A DNA stretch of 64,000 nucleotides from Deinandra increscens subsp. villosa (GCA_039602395.1 JBCNJP010000025.1:45465980-45529979), one strand, 5' to 3'; numbered from the stretch's first letter, positions 10,036 to 22,890 are shown. Notes: a model not told the origin generated them from the sequence alone. Translations and numbers: made by a program.

Positions 10036-13003
10036 TGTTGTTGTAACATTTGCAAATTATCCGATTGTTAAACCCGGCCTATTTTGAAAATTTCGCATTT
10101 TATCCATTTACAATTTAATAAGTATCAGAAGAATTATTGGATGTTTAATCGACAAAACAATGTTTCAAATGACTCATAATCATTTTTCAAAGCCAAATAC
10201 TAAATTAAGATCAATTAGATCCAAATTGGGCTCCTCGAATTGTAAATAAAGCAATTGGCATTTTACGCGATTTCGGTACGCTATTCGTCGTTTACCGGGA
10301 ATCTCATGTCATATCAAGGTATGTCAAAATGATTTACTTGTGAGTCTATTAGTCCTACATCACATCACAAAGTCATCACGCACAAGCTGAGTCTTAAAAC
10401 GTTGGTGATTAACCTAATAGTGATACGTACGTCAAATTGCCCGAAAACGCGTTATATTTTATCATAATTCAATTAGTGGCATTCTATATGTTGGATATTA
10501 TATGTGCAGATCCGACAACATCAAGAACCCAACCCGGTTACGACGCGTAAGAGTTACACTAAGGGTAACGAGATATAAATTTGCTTAATTGGTTAACCGG
10601 TAAATCACGAAAATACGTAATTAATTAATGTTTATTCTCGAGTAATGAACATGTATTTAATTACGAAATTTATCCTTGCGATAATGTACGGAGAAAAACG
10701 TTTTGATTTATCGATTAACGTTTACGGTGAATGAAATGAATCAAATAAATTGTTATTTGAGTTCATAGGATTTCGGGTTTACGACTATCGTATTAATAAG
10801 CATGTTTTATTAATTATTCGTAAAATCGTGGTTCGTTTTTGGAAGAAAGAATTGACGAGGGACTAACAGGGAAATTCGTCGGCTTCTTAAGCAAGCGACT
10901 AAGGGATTAGGAAACCCTAATCCCATTTTGCGCACCTCTCTCTCTTTCTCTCTCTGCGCCTCCCTCTCTATCTCGTCTCCCTTTCTCACGCAACCACCAC
11001 CATCGTCGCCCCTCTTCCATTTTCGAACCCTAGCCGCCGGCGATCACCGAGAGACCATAAGGAAACCTTCGTGTGAAATGATTAGAGAAATCATAGTCAT
11101 CATCTTCATCCCAAGTCACCGCCGCCACCGCCTCCTTTGAAGTCGTCGCTGCCTCCGTCGAAGCCGCCGACGGCCGTCCGTGCGCCGCTGCGTCACCACC
11201 GCGACACAATCACCACCACCACGTCGATGTCATTGCGACATAAACGGTGCGAGCTTCGTCGTCGTCTCCGCTAAGTCGCCGTCGCAGCTAACCCTAGTCG
11301 CCGCCGTCGTCTCTAGTTACTAGGTGCTTGCTTGTCACCGCCATTAGTTGATTCGTTGCGATTCGTAACGAATCGATTAGAGACGATTTCACGATTCGCG
11401 AAGTAATTAGATCCGAACAGTCGGATCGAGTGTACGTGAAACCCTAGCGACATCTCGTTGCTCCTAGGTCACCGCTCAGGTATATCTAAAACTCGCTTTT
11501 AGATTTGTCTTTTAATTTCGAATATGTCACACCCCCAAAAATCCCACGCGCGACAACGCGCCGCAGGGAGCGTGACAAACCAGGATCGAACACATTAGCC
11601 ATACGAACAGTCTATATGCAATGTAAAAGTAAAACCAGAGTAAATGCGGTTATTAAATGCGGAAGCGTAAACGACAAAGTTGTAATAATTGTTCAAGCGC
11701 CAAAACATGCGCAAACCAAAAGTTAATAAGTTTGATAAATAAATAAGTCTATGATGCATGCATGGTAATAGTAATCCTTATGTGGTGCATCCTAGCTCGT
11801 GGCAGACAATCCAGTTTAGCGACCTGAGATATAACATGCTAAAGTGTCAACACAATGGTTGGTGAGTTCACAGGTTTATCAGTTCGGTAACATTACAAGT
11901 TCAGTTTAAGATTGACCGTTCAATAACGTCAAGTTGTAGGAGCATAATCACTAATATATATCAAATAGCTAGCTAGGCTATATACATGAAACTTCGCACG
12001 TTGATGGTCACCGAAGCTAACAGTTGTTCATAGTTTGCCTTGTTGTGTTTAGGACGAATATATCACCCGTTCGATATCCAATCGTGTCAGAGCGACTGAC
12101 CCGGGTGGGGTTTGTCAGACCCAGTAGTACTACAATATATTTCCCGCTATCGTCATTAATACTAACGGTACCATAGGAAGGACTTTGTTGTATAGTGTGC
12201 TACAAGTACTTCAAGTGATATATAAAAGTCTAATTATCTCAGTTGTGTAAATCATGCATGTTAATCTCCCCCAAAAGGATTAAAACAGTAAAATGGGGCC
12301 GTGAAACTCACCTTAGGTTGCTCGGCAAGGTTTCCAAATAAACAGTTAAGCAGGTAGCAAGAACGAGTCTTGTGCAAGCAATCAATCACCTAACGAGCAT
12401 AAATGTATAAGTGTGTGTTCTATAACTAATAAATCTAACGTAGACGACAAAACGAGTGATCGTGAAGTTCGGAATAAGTCGAGGATGGTACGTGTGCCAA
12501 ATCCGAGCGATTATCGAAATAACGCGAGAAAATACAATATATATTAATATTATATATTCTCTAAGTTTAAATATTCAAAAATAAATATATACATGATATA
12601 TTTATTTACTAGACGTTTAAGAATTGTTAATAACGGATTTGCTAAGACAATATATATATATTTATATATGTTAAAGGTTTTCATAAGATGTTCGGTTATT
12701 TCCATAGAATCCAACGACATAAGTCTATATATTAATCTATTCAAGGTTTATATATATTTTACCTTTTTGTAAAACTTAGAATTTTTATATCAATATTTCT
12801 ATATATATATAGATGTTGGAAATATATATTTTAATTTAAAACACATTTTACAATTTAAAAATATGTTTTACGAGGGTTTAATGGTTTCAAATATACTTTC
12901 ACGGGGCTAGGATATGAGAAGGAACAAGTTTTGGTACAAGATCTAGGATGCGCATACTCAAGCAACACAAATTAACACCAAATCAACCAAAAAATAATAA
13001 TAT

Positions 13004-13074
13004 GGAGGTCACTGGGTTCGAACCCGTGACCTCCGGGACCATCACCGAGGTTTTAACCACTCAGCCAGTGGTTC
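13004..13074 (-). other. tRNA-like A-box/B-box cassette inside LTR (1)
   Basis: On the minus strand TGGCTGAGTGG (13067-13057, an A-box match) is followed by GGGTTCGAACCC (13025-13014, containing the B-box core). The spacing is that of a tRNA with a variable arm, as in Ser/Leu tRNAs. The ends do not form a convincing acceptor stem, so it is tRNA-like, not a tRNA gene. It could recruit TFIIIC or act as a pol III promoter. Confidence 0.6.
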
Positions 13075-13158
13075 ATTTGTGTTCAGATCTCGTTTGAATT
13101 GGTTTTATGTACACACAGTGACCAGGAATCGAGTCTAGAAAAATACAGGAAAAAAATA

Positions 13159-13228
13159 TTGCGAGGCCGGGACTCGAACCCGCGACCTCTCGGAAACGGA
13201 CCAGCGATCAAACCAGTTGTGCCAGATT
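13159..13228 (-). other. tRNA-like A-box/B-box cassette inside LTR (2)
   Basis: About 150 bp from the first cassette and in the same orientation: A-box-like TGGCACAACTGGT (13224-13212) and B-box GGTTCGAGTCC (13180-13170). The sequence between the boxes is unrelated to that of cassette 1, so this is not a recent tandem duplicate. Confidence 0.55.
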
Positions 13229-14720
13229 GGCGTCTGGTATTAGATCCGATTCACAAATATATAACCCGATCCTGTCCGACTTCATCTTCTTCACCCATAA
13301 TCTCCGGTGATCGGAACCCTAGTTCCGGTCGCCGGAAAATCGGAAACTTCAAATAAAACGCAGAAAAAGATGCGACTAACATGAAGGGAAAGTTACCTCG
13401 ATTCGGAGATGAGAGAAAACACGTTTTTGACACCGAAACAAAACCCGAAACTTAAACGCGAACACCGAGTGCGGTCACGGTTTGAACTTCTGCTTACACC
13501 GGGGTGCTCGTAGGAGGTTCGCGATCCCAGAGGCGATCGAGAGGTGGTCGAATGGTGGATGTCTTGGCCGGAATTTCAAAAATTATGGCGAGTCTTGGTG
13601 GGTTTGTTTGCCACAGAACAGAGAGGACGAGAGAGAGTTGAGACGTGAGGATTTGTGTAGGTTTCTCCATGATTTTCCATGCTATTTAAACTGTTTGAGA
13701 GGTCTAAATGGAAACGGTAGAACTTGATTGCCGGAATCAATGTGTTGGAGCGGTGGTCGTGAAACTGTTTAGGATATGATTGTGGTCTTAAGTTGGTCGA
13801 AGCATGTAACTGTGAATTCAATTCACATTATAGGCATTTAATTAACTATTGTCTAATGACACTTCTAGTCCCTCCAGATTTACTCATTAGAAAATCAAGT
13901 TTCGGTAATTACAGAATAGTCCTTCCAAGTTTAATAAAAGACAATCATGTTTGGTAAAACCTAACGGCTCTAACGGAGTCAACAGAAAATGTTCTCAGCA
14001 ACAAATATACGAAGGACGTTGAAATATATTAATCGTGTAGCGTTTATAAGAATTATAAATATTGTTTTACCCACATAAAATCATGGAATATAATTCAACA
14101 ATTGACTATTTAAATTGTAACATATATATTTAAAGTCACATAAAGTTTGACTAAAATATACTTTAGGTTTACATAAAATCATAAATATTATTTATGGTTT
14201 GATAATTAAGAACTCACATAGAATAATAAAATACTTGTGAAATATATATGAATATATCACATAAAATCATAAAGCGGAATCATGGAATATCAAACGTTTA
14301 AGTTTCCGTGCATGCTCGTAGTGATTGATCACACAAAACCCTAATTTGCTAAAGTCAACAAGTCAACACGTAAATGTTCACACAACATTTAATATGTTTT
14401 ACGTTCAGTTAATGTCAGAAAGTGACCTGAAAAGTCGGATTGTCACAGAATACGTTGTTGTAATTATTATCGTGTTCCATTTTAACGCGTTATTGGTGTT
14501 TGTGTGATCTGGTGATCGTGATCTGTTGACACGATTACGACACTTTAGGGTTTACACGTTCAATTAGTTTTAAATCATTTAATTCCGATGCGTAACGAAT
14601 TACATGATTAATCCGTTCAAAATTTGATTTGCTAAAGCTCGGTCGATAATGATTAATTAAAATGTAAAAGTTTTTTTTGTCATCACTGGGCACCCATATA
14701 CCACTGTCGTAACCCAAAAG

Positions 14721-14732
14721 TGGTATCAGAGC
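14721..14732 (+). other. primer binding site, initiator tRNA-Met (Copia D)
   Basis: TGGTATCAGAGC, complementary to the 3' end of initiator tRNA-Met, lies one base past the LTR end. This is the standard plant Copia primer site and fixes the LTR/internal boundary and the plus orientation. Confidence 0.9.
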
Positions 14733-14775
14733 CTTAATCACTGCACGTAAACCTGACCAGTGGATTAACTTTAAC

Positions 14776-15143
14776 ATGAACAGTCTGGTTAAGACAGTGA
14801 CCAAGCTTCATGGCATGTTCAAAACTGCTGAAATTAATTTTCTCAGCAACAACAACAGTAAGGACAAAGCCCCTTATGTGCTCGCAGTCTGATCTATTGG
14901 TGTCAAGAAACCTGAGGTAAACAAGAGGAAACCTGGGGAGAGGAAGAAATGCAAGGCTGCTTCGAGAGGCTCTGGTAGCTCCAGCAGAGGCAAGTCAAAG
15001 GCATCAAAAGCACCACCGCCAGACCAGCGCCAATGCTTCGAATGCAATAAGATAGGGCACTGGAGACAAAACTGCCTAAATTATCTTGCCAACATGAAAG
15101 GGAAGAAGGCTGATGTTGGCACTTCCGGAGGTATATATTTGTA
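14776..15143 (+). pseudogene. Copia D gag C-terminal remnant with zinc knuckle
   Basis: The frame from ATG 14776 gives MNSLVKTVTKLHGMFKTAE and then a lysine/serine-rich linker. A CCHC zinc knuckle (CFECNKIGHWRQNC, 15034-15075) and a SGGIYL-type end follow, as in Copia gag-pol before the protease. An in-frame TGA follows PYVLAV, and the N-terminal gag half is missing because this part sits only about 45 bp after the primer site. No protease, integrase or RT follows. The element is an internally deleted, dead copy. Confidence 0.75.
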
Positions 15144-15144
15144 A

Positions 15145-17100
15145 CCTCATGTTATAGACCACTTATTTGATCCTTCAAAATATATGCTTGACATACTTTA
15201 CATTTATAGGAACATGAAGTCGTTGAAAGCAAAACCAAGAAGACATGACCCATTTGCATGATTGCAAAATTTGAATAAATTCCATGTCATACTTTGATTT
15301 CTTGGTGGTATCGTTAAACAACCTGCTTGTTTGTTTTCCATGACGGGGTCCAAAATGGATACATTTTGCTTTTGTTTGAATCTTGACATGCACTAAGTTT
15401 CTTGTTTAAACTTATTTGATATGCATGATTTTATCTACACTTGAAAATGTTTTCACTTGGTTGATAGATTAGATTCAAACGTACATAACATGATAATATA
15501 CCTGGTACTATGGATCTAATGTAAGTAAGACTAGCTTAATGCGAATAGGAGGACGTCTGTCTTCTCGAATCCCATTAAGGCTATGATGTCTTACATTCTC
15601 ATTATACTTGTTATGAAAAGAATTATGATCTATTGTGACTTGTAAACCCATCTAGGTTTGAAATCACATAGCTCATTAGGTCATTAGATCGAATTGAACT
15701 TTTATGAAATCGATTTCTTGGTTTTGTCGACTCAAACAATAGGACCTTTGCTGAGTTCAAACGCTTGTTTGGAAAAGTTCACATTACCAGCTACACAGAC
15801 ACAATATAATCACTTGAATGATTATAGCATGGTTGCACTAAGACTTATGCAGACCATCATGGTCACAAATAGATATATACATACATCACCTTGAAAGTCG
15901 AAGACTACAACCAACTTGTACTCATGTGTTAAATTCCGCTCATATCCTGAGGATTGAGTTTCAAGATTAGAAACCGATAAGTACATGACTAATGACTTGC
16001 CAATAATCGCCATTCACACCTTACACCCACGAAACGCCTCTTCACTAATCACTTGCATACTCAAAGTTAGATTCCAATATGGAATTTTGCAATAGATTAT
16101 TTTGAGTAACACATGTCCATCATCAGATCAATAAATATCTGATTTGCTGCGAAAGCTGATTAGTTTCCATAGGAACTAATGGACTGTGTGAGTCAACTCT
16201 TGAGAAGATTCAAGGCTTATTAGACGAACATCTTTTCACAACAAATAGTTGTTGCTGCAATGAAAAACATGTTGGCGCTATAAACGACTAACGTCTCCTA
16301 TTGGAACCCGATGGCGATTTTACTCATTTAAAATCTTTAATCATTGGTTAGTCATATTGAACTATCAATCTTAATTCAGACTCTAAATTCTGATATAATA
16401 ATCATCATTACGTCAAATACGCAATTCATTTCAAACGATAAGATGATCGTATCAAGATACCATAAAACTCAAGCGGTTTAATTTCATCTTACCATCTCAT
16501 ACATTTAACATGACATTTGGATATTAATCAATTAGATTCATACCGTGTTTATGAAACTAAATGATTTCGTTCTTGATAACGAGAAGTATTTGCTTAAGGA
16601 TTTATCTTGCAAATTAATATCCATATGGTTTGAAAGAAAGATGATTAAAGGAATGCCTGGTCTACATAAAGCAAGTGGGAGCATCACCAATAGTCCTTAT
16701 CGAGATAACGATTAAGTGTTGATCCAAAGTTCATTAAAGTTTACTGGATTAAACTCAAATGAAACCTCAACCTATCTCCAAGGTTCAAGAACACCCATAA
16801 TCGAATCCATCTCTGGAAGAGCATCTACAGATTTGATCAATTTCTTAAAACGAGTCGTATCATACCAGATATGAAACGAGAGTAATCCAATATATAGATA
16901 TTGCATTGATGTCACTGTAAAATGTTACACAATAACATAAGCTGGAAAAACACACCATCACAATTTCTGATGATGTAAAATGTTCATGATGAGTACGCTC
17001 TGGAACTCACCGAACGATATAGCCACCTTGAGTCATATTTTGAATCATTAATGTAACGGTACATGGTGTGCGGTGGTGTATATATAAAATATGATATTAT
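15145..17100. other. non-coding stretch, probable transposon interior
   Basis: About 2 kb without a convincing ORF, tRNA, tandem repeat or LTR boundary. AT-rich sequence of this kind is typical of decayed or non-autonomous element interiors. It may belong to Copia D or to a later unrecognised insertion. Confidence 0.4.
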
Positions 17101-17101
17101 T

Positions 17102-19119
17102 TTGTGACACCTTTTTAGCATTTGAAGCTTTTAAATTTATAAAACCTGATTTATTGACAACTACTATTTCACCACATCACGGACAAGTGCACCCAATGTG
17201 GATCAGTATAGTAGTGGTAAGTTGAATCGGGGTCGATCAAGGACACAATGGAAAGTGAGGATTTTTAATACTTTATCGCTGTTAACGTCTAACCAATTCT
17301 ATTGAGTAAAAAGATGTTTAGTTAAATCCGACTAAAAAGAAAAGAAAATAAAGATAAAATAAGATGGTGTTTTTAGTTTTGTAAATCGAAGTTAGTATTA
17401 CTTGGGAGAACTTACCAGTGGTTAAGGAAGGTTAAATGATCATTTATACTCTTGCTTAAGATTGCTTACCAGTAAAAGTCCTACCACCTTTCGGAATCTT
17501 AGGCTGACTCACCATCCAACTGCCAATCGTCTACGAGGAGTACGAATGCCGAGGGAAGGTGCTGCTAGTGAACAAATAAAGTGGTATAATGCCACTTACT
17601 TACGGGGTCCCTCAAACTGGCCGACTTACCGTACTCGACACGCCGTTATGAACCAGTAGGGGAACAACCCTGTGTGCCAGATTATATTATTGTGAAAATG
17701 ATCTTTTTAAGGGACTAAGGTCCGTTTCTTCCATGCACCATTCTCGCGCATGCACGTCCGGCGTAACCAGAGCTAAGTTTATAAACACGTACCATCTCGG
17801 CTTCCGTGAAGTGACAAAATATTACCAACCCCCATTCCCAACCAAATACCTTCAGCCCGCACTTGCGTGGTCAGCCGAGTGTGCTTACATAGACATAAGG
17901 ACCTCGAACATATCATATAGCATGGGGCGCGAGTCACCTTTCGGATCATGCATCGTCCCCCGACCGGGTGTCACAGGTCCGCCCTTTGGGATTTCGACTC
18001 CCCAAATGGTCTGTGATACGTAGCGAAAGTTTGGTTCTGAGAATCAATAATACACTTTCAATAAAAAAAGGTTTTCATAAAGTCATTAGACACACCTTAA
18101 ACAAGCTTATAAAGCCATTAACCAACCCACCAAAGGTTTGTTACTTCCCAAGTAAGTATAAGAGTTTAGCCAAACATGGATTTAAAGGTTTGCTTAAGAG
18201 AAGAAGAAAGATTCATAGATAAATACTTTACAAAAACTACATAAGTTAGATTTCTTTTAAACTTGACTTACAAAACATAAAAACGCCAAATGCCTCAAGT
18301 GAAAAACGAAGCTACAGTAAAGAATAGGGGAGAGGAAATGAGGAAGGAAAAATGAATATGGCTTCTCTTATATATAGACCAACCGGAGTGGGCACGACCC
18401 GTGCCAAACTAGGCATGGGGCATGTTGTGTCAAAGGGGCATGGGGGCGTGCTTCACGGAACATGGGGCGTGCTATGTCAGAGACTTCTGCCGTTCTACAA
18501 GGTGGTCAGGGGCACGGGCCGTGCTGGGTGAGGCATGAGGCGTGTTGTGTCAGAGGGGCACAGGGCGTGCTTCACGGAACATGGGGCGTGCTAAAGTATG
18601 GCACGGGGAAAATCATCTTTCTCTCGCCGAGATACTCAGAATTCACTACTCATGGGTCCCGTAACTCATTTTCTAGCCCAAGATATGCTTCCATGAAGTT
18701 TAGGGCATTTCCTGACCACACCGGTATCTTTCAGCAGTTGCGCTTTGGGGTGTGGTTGAGGTTTGGGGTTACCACTTTGTCATGGCTCGAGAGAAGGTTA
18801 TATGAGGGCATTATGTCCATCTTGCAAGGGCGTATCTTGGTTCTTGGCACAAAATCACGAAGTCTTCATATTTTCTTCATTTTTCAGCGTTTCTGACTTC
18901 TTTTGTGATTTTCACCTGGATTACACTGAAAAACTACAAAGGAAACAATATCATACTATTTTGATAATAGTTAGTCAGATATAACCCGAAATGTGAGAAA
19001 CATTTGATATAAAAATATGTATAATTTAGCGCATATCAGTACATTCAGGAAGGTTGATTGGATTCTATAAATAATCCATTATAATGCTCACGTGATAACA
19101 TAGTAAACCATGTGCACAC
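17102..19119. other. unclassified repeat region
   Basis: No gene seen. 17480-18020 has balanced base composition and short open frames without known motifs. 18391-18610 holds a GC-rich tandem repeat and 18368-18375 a TATA-like TATATATA. The block is probably the LTR or untranslated part of another element; its ends are not visible to me. Confidence 0.35.
18391..18612. repeat. GC-rich tandem repeat, period about 120 bp
   Basis: Two units start at 18391 and 18511 (GGCACGACCCGTGC and GGCACGGGCCGTGC), each with several GGCATGRGGC and GGGGCGTGCT words, and a third start is visible at 18600 (GGCACGGGG). Internal palindromes of the GCACGG/CCGTGC type recur. Confidence 0.7.
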
Positions 19120-19753
19120 TGTTAGGGGTCGATTTCAGGATGCTCACAGAAAAGATACATAAGATCAGGAATCTCACCACGGTTTGGGAATCCCGTCCAG
19201 TCAGGTATCCTGAATATTTATTATCGACTAACCTTTATTTTTGCCATGTGTTTTATTTGTTTTCAGGAACGTTAAAGAATTTAACCACCTCCTGAAGACT
19301 CGGCCTTAACTAACTTGTACGTGGTAGAGTGGGACGAACCTCCTTCAACGGTCATAGAGAAAGTGGGGAGTAGAGATCCCGAGAATCCCGGATAGTTAGT
19401 TAGTAGTTAGTTTGTTATATAAACGAGGACTCGATCAATAGGAACACACACAACACTCGGTACAATTCGATTACCACAACAAACATTGTAACACTTAGCT
19501 TTGATCGATCAAACCTCCAACCCCTTGTACCAATTTATTGGAATAAAATTGACTAGGAGGCGGCTATTCGGTCGGCTCCCGAGGTTTTTATCCAGGATTC
19601 CTAGAGGCAACTCGAAGGATTCTGGAGTTTTCCTCGCTAAATCCTTGTGTCATCATCCTAGCTTGGATTATTTGCTCGTTTGATCATTAAGCACACTACC
19701 TCACAATCTAAGTTTGGAATACAGGATTCCTAAGTGAATTTTTGACCAAAACA
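19120..19753 (+). mobile_element. 5' LTR of Ty3/Gypsy Tat-like element
   Basis: Starts TGTTAGGGGTC and ends GACCAAAACA, 634 bp, followed three bases later by a Gypsy primer site. A TATA box TATATAAA lies at 19416-19423, and the region after it (about 19450-19753) would be R-U5. No 3' partner LTR is present; the element is cut off at 33745. Confidence 0.8.
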
Positions 19754-19756
19754 GTT

Positions 19757-19774
19757 TGGCGCCCACCGTGGGGC
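19757..19774 (+). other. Gypsy primer binding site
   Basis: TGGCGCCCACCGTGGGGC directly after the LTR is the post-LTR sequence common in Tat/Ogre-type plant Gypsy elements, where a non-Met tRNA primes minus-strand synthesis. The exact tRNA cannot be assigned from here. Confidence 0.75.
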
Positions 19775-19839
19775 AAGTGGTGCTTAATCTTACCAAAATC
19801 CTATATCTCATTCACTTCATTTGATCTCCAATCTCAAAA

Positions 19840-21996
19840 ATGTCAAACCCGCAAAAAACTGTTTCGGTTTCTTCCTCGTCCTCCATTCCTCCTCTTCCTT
19901 CCTTTCCAGGAAGCCAGAAGAAGACTAATGACCGTCAGAAGAAAGTGGACGAGCAGCCGAGAAAAACTGATTATCCTGTCTTCACAGGATCCCAGGTCCA
20001 ATCTGTTGATCCTGTTATTACTAACAATGATTTGTTTTCCTTGATTAAGCAGGTGAAGAATCAAATGGATCAGCAAGAAAAAACCAATCAAACGGTGATG
20101 AAGGAAATTGAAGAACTTAAGAAGTCTAAGAAACCTGTGGAAGAACAAAGTCCTCTATTTCCCAGGCACCTTGACTTCAATGCTTCAGGATCCTCAGATC
20201 CGTCTCGCTACAATTACAAATCAGCATAAGGCTTCACTACAGCCCCTACAATAACTTCTCAGGCCGCTGGATATGCTGAAAGTACCGCTGGATTCTCAGA
20301 AGCTGTCCCACTAGAATCCTCACAGTCACGCTACAAGAGTCCTTGGATTCCACCACTGTTGGGAACCTCAGCCTCGCTGTCTCAAGGATATCCTTTTTCT
20401 GTTGGGAATCCAAGCTAGAATCCCCAAGGATATCAATACTCTAACCCTTCTGTTACTGTAGGGATCTTCAAGACTAGCTCCTCAGAAATGCATGATGGTG
20501 ACGTCATCCCCATGCAAACAGCAGCTACTACAGAGCCGAGCATCCCAGCGGGCTATGGATATAATCCCATTATCCCAGTCCAGAATCCTGGCCCAGGTAA
20601 TGTATTCAATTCAATTCCTATCGTTTCTAACCAGGGTGCTCCTTATGATGCAGGTATTCATCCAAGTATCGCCAGGGAGCTCCAGAAGTTGAAAGAAATG
20701 ATATCAAATGTTCCAGGGATCCTGAAACCTATTCCTGAAGTTCCTCTGGAAAGCCACAAGATCTCTAGATTTACTTGGCCAATATCCCAAGTGGAGATCC
20801 CGAAGCGTTTCCAGACTCCGAGCATGAAGCTTTATGATGGAACCACAGATCCTGAGGAACACGTGGCACATTACCGGGAACGTATGGAGATCAATCCCAT
20901 TCCGACAGAAATCAAAGAAGCCTGTCTATGCAAAGGCTTTGGATCAACCTTAACAGGACCAGCCATGAAATGGCTACTGAGCATTCCTCCTAACACTATT
21001 ACATCATTTTCTCATTTAGTTAACTTGTTTAACAATCAATTTTCTTGCAGCAGGACCTTTGAGAAGCTCACAGGTGACCTGTACCGAATAGTTCAGAAGC
21101 CAGATGAGCCTCTCAGGGAATACATTGCCAGATTTGGACGAGAATCTCTTGAGATTCCTAATCTGGATATGGCAGCAGCCGTGGAAGCCTTTAAAATGGG
21201 GCTCTCCAAAGATTTACGTTTTTATGATGACCTTGTCATGGCTCCTTGCAGGAACCTTGACGAAGTACGCAGTAGAGCCTTGAGATTTATCCGTTTGGAA
21301 GATGACAAGAGGATCCACCAAAGATTGGAGGTTCCTAAATATGATCCCAACAGCAAGAAGGCGGAATCCCCCGGGAAGCCGTATAGATCTCATCCATACT
21401 CCAAACCGGAAAATCACAAAGTCAATGCTGTTGACCAAGATGATGATGATGAGGAGTATCCTAAGGTATCTGAATACTGTTTTTCCGTCGATATTGGTGG
21501 TTTGATGTGTGCTATGCAGGATCTAGGTGAAAAAGCGAGATGGCCCAGGAAGGATACCAAGCAAGGATCCTGGAAAGACAAGACCAAGTGGTGTGCCTTC
21601 CATGAAGATTTTGGCCACCTAACTGACGAATGTATAGCACTCCGAAAGGAAATCAGCTATCTACTCAGCAAGGGGCATCTTAAAGAGTTGATAGGCAGAA
21701 AGAAGGTCAAGACTCAGGAAGCCGATAAGGTGCCTCAGAGAGCAGCTTCTCCGCCACAGGATGCCCAGATAATCAACTTCATCTCAGGAGGCTCGAACAT
21801 CTGCGGCACTTCGTATTCCTCAGCCAAGAAGCATGCTAAGGACTCCAAATCTGAACAGGGTGACAGACCTGTCCGGACATCCACCCTGACTCAGGACAAA
21901 CTTATATCTTTTGATGAGAGTGACCGTTCTCATGTTCAGGATCCTCATCATGATAGTCTTGTGGTTACTTTATATATTTTGTTCGCAGGATCCTGA
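19840..21996 (+). pseudogene. Gypsy Tat-like gag (two in-frame stops)
   Basis: One frame runs from ATG 19840, about 65 nt after the primer site, to 21996, with stops at 20227 (TAA) and 20416 (TAG). The part after 20488 is a 502-codon open frame with the retrotransposon gag fold, including MKLYDGTTDPEEHVAHYRERM, then AMKWLLSIPPNTI, then FSCSRTFEKLTGDLYRIVQK. A cysteine-histidine motif follows at WCAFHEDFGHLTDEC. The N-terminal piece is Ser/Pro-rich and has a short predicted coiled coil (LIKQVKNQMDQQEKTN). The two stops make full-length gag impossible without readthrough. Confidence 0.85.
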
Positions 21997-22382
21997 TTGA
22001 TAATGGAAGCTCAGTAAACATAATCCGTCTTGATGTGCTCAAAAAGATGGGGATCCCAGAAACTGAAATAGTTGCAAGATCCTCAGTCCTGGTTGGCTTC
22101 AGCGGTGAAACTAAAAGCACCGTTGGGGATATCAGGCTGCCAGTATATATAGAGGGGGTAAACTCTATGCAAAAATTCTGTGTTATAGATTCTCTCTCTT
22201 GTTGCAATATTATTCTTGGCAGGCCTTGGATCCACGAGATGAAGGCAGTCCCTTCAACCTATCACCAGTGTATCAAGCTTCCTACACCCTGGGGAGTTGT
22301 AAGAATTGAAAGCGACCAGCAGGAAGCTAAGAACTGTTATTCAACTTCGATGAAGAACACCACTAAGGTGACGAAGGGATAG
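21975..22382 (+). pseudogene. Gypsy Tat-like aspartic protease
   Basis: Encodes the retropepsin-like domain that follows gag: LIDNGSSVNII (active-site Asp-Asn-Gly instead of Asp-Thr/Ser-Gly) and IILGRPWIHEMKAVPS (the conserved ILGRPW block). It is in another frame from gag, so a frameshift or indel lies near 21985. A TAG ends the frame at 22380. The next domain, RT, restarts near 22440. Confidence 0.82.
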
Positions 22383-22439
22383 CAATTACAGAAAAAGGCA
22401 CCTGAAGCGCAGGAGGACAGGGAGCTGGAAGTCAAAGAA

Positions 22440-22890
22440 GTGCCTCTAGACCCTGGGAATCCTGAATTAAGGTGCTCGTGGGAACAAGCATCCCAAAAAA
22501 TGTTGAGCAGGAATTATTCCAACTTCTTAAAGCCAGAACTTTAACTTTCGCCTGGAAGCATGAAGATATGACAGGTATCCCTAAACATGTAATTACTCAT
22601 AAACTTGGTTTAGATCCTTCTTTCAGGCCTTTACAGCAAAAAAGGAGGAAGTTCGCTCCAGAGAAGAATATAATCATCCAAGAGGAAGTTGACAAGCTTC
22701 TCAAAACGAAGATGATCGGAGAAGTCAAATATCCTAGGTGGCTAGCAAATGTGGTGGTGGTCCAGAAGAAGAATGGAAAGTGGAGAGTTTGTGTCGATTA
22801 CACAGACTTGAATAAGGCATGTCCTAAGGATCCTTTTCCACTCCCCCATATCGACACAATGGTAGATGCCACGGCTGGCCACGAGATGCT
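22440..22890 (+). pseudogene. Gypsy reverse transcriptase, N-terminal part
   Basis: Carries the RT start: FAWKHEDMTGIPKHVITHKL, then EVDKLLKTKMIGEVKYPRWL, NVVVVQKKNGKWRVCVDYTDLNKACPKD and PLPHIDTMVDATAGHEML. The frame is cut by the Sirevirus A insertion after the codon for Met-Leu at 22885-22890. RT resumes at 31734 with LTFMDASAGFQQIQM. The five bases ATGCT at 22886-22890 are the target duplication. Confidence 0.88.

Larger units (their letters stand above)
11525..14447. mobile_element. solo LTR (Tekay-like Gypsy) nested in the Copia D LTR
   Basis: Runs from TGTCACACCC to ATTGTCACA and is flanked by a perfect 5-bp target duplication GAATA (11520-11524 and 14448-14452). The related LTR at 34709-35684 continues straight across this site. 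At 2,923 bp with no gag or pol coding, it is best read as a solo LTR left by recombination of a long-LTR element. Its termini resemble those of the LTR at 36241-38951, and both carry tRNA-like cassettes in antisense. Confidence 0.75.
10038..14719 (+). mobile_element. 5' LTR of Copia element D, split by a nested solo LTR
   Basis: Begins TGTTGTAACA and ends CAAAA (CAACA in the second copy at 35684) directly before a tRNA-Met primer site. Without the nested 2,923-bp insert and its target duplication the LTR is about 1.75 kb. It contains a CT-rich leader (about 10928-10985) and a proline-codon-like CACC-rich stretch. The second copy at 34709-35684 shows the uninterrupted sequence around the insertion point, which proves the nesting. 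Confidence 0.75.

Noticed and set aside
13004..13074. functional tRNA gene on the minus strand
   Set aside because: A and B boxes are good, but I could not form a proper acceptor stem or a plausible anticodon arm.
11525..14447. DNA transposon or complete short element
   Set aside because: TG...CA ends with 5-bp target duplication and resemblance to the long LTR at 36241 fit a solo LTR better; no transposase found.
17462..18222. three plus-strand ORFs of 65-96 codons
   Set aside because: No motif, no good start context; the region looks like LTR or untranslated repeat sequence.
18391..18612. CRISPR-like or satellite array
   Set aside because: Only about two units with a long period and no spacer logic; a plant nuclear context makes CRISPR meaningless.
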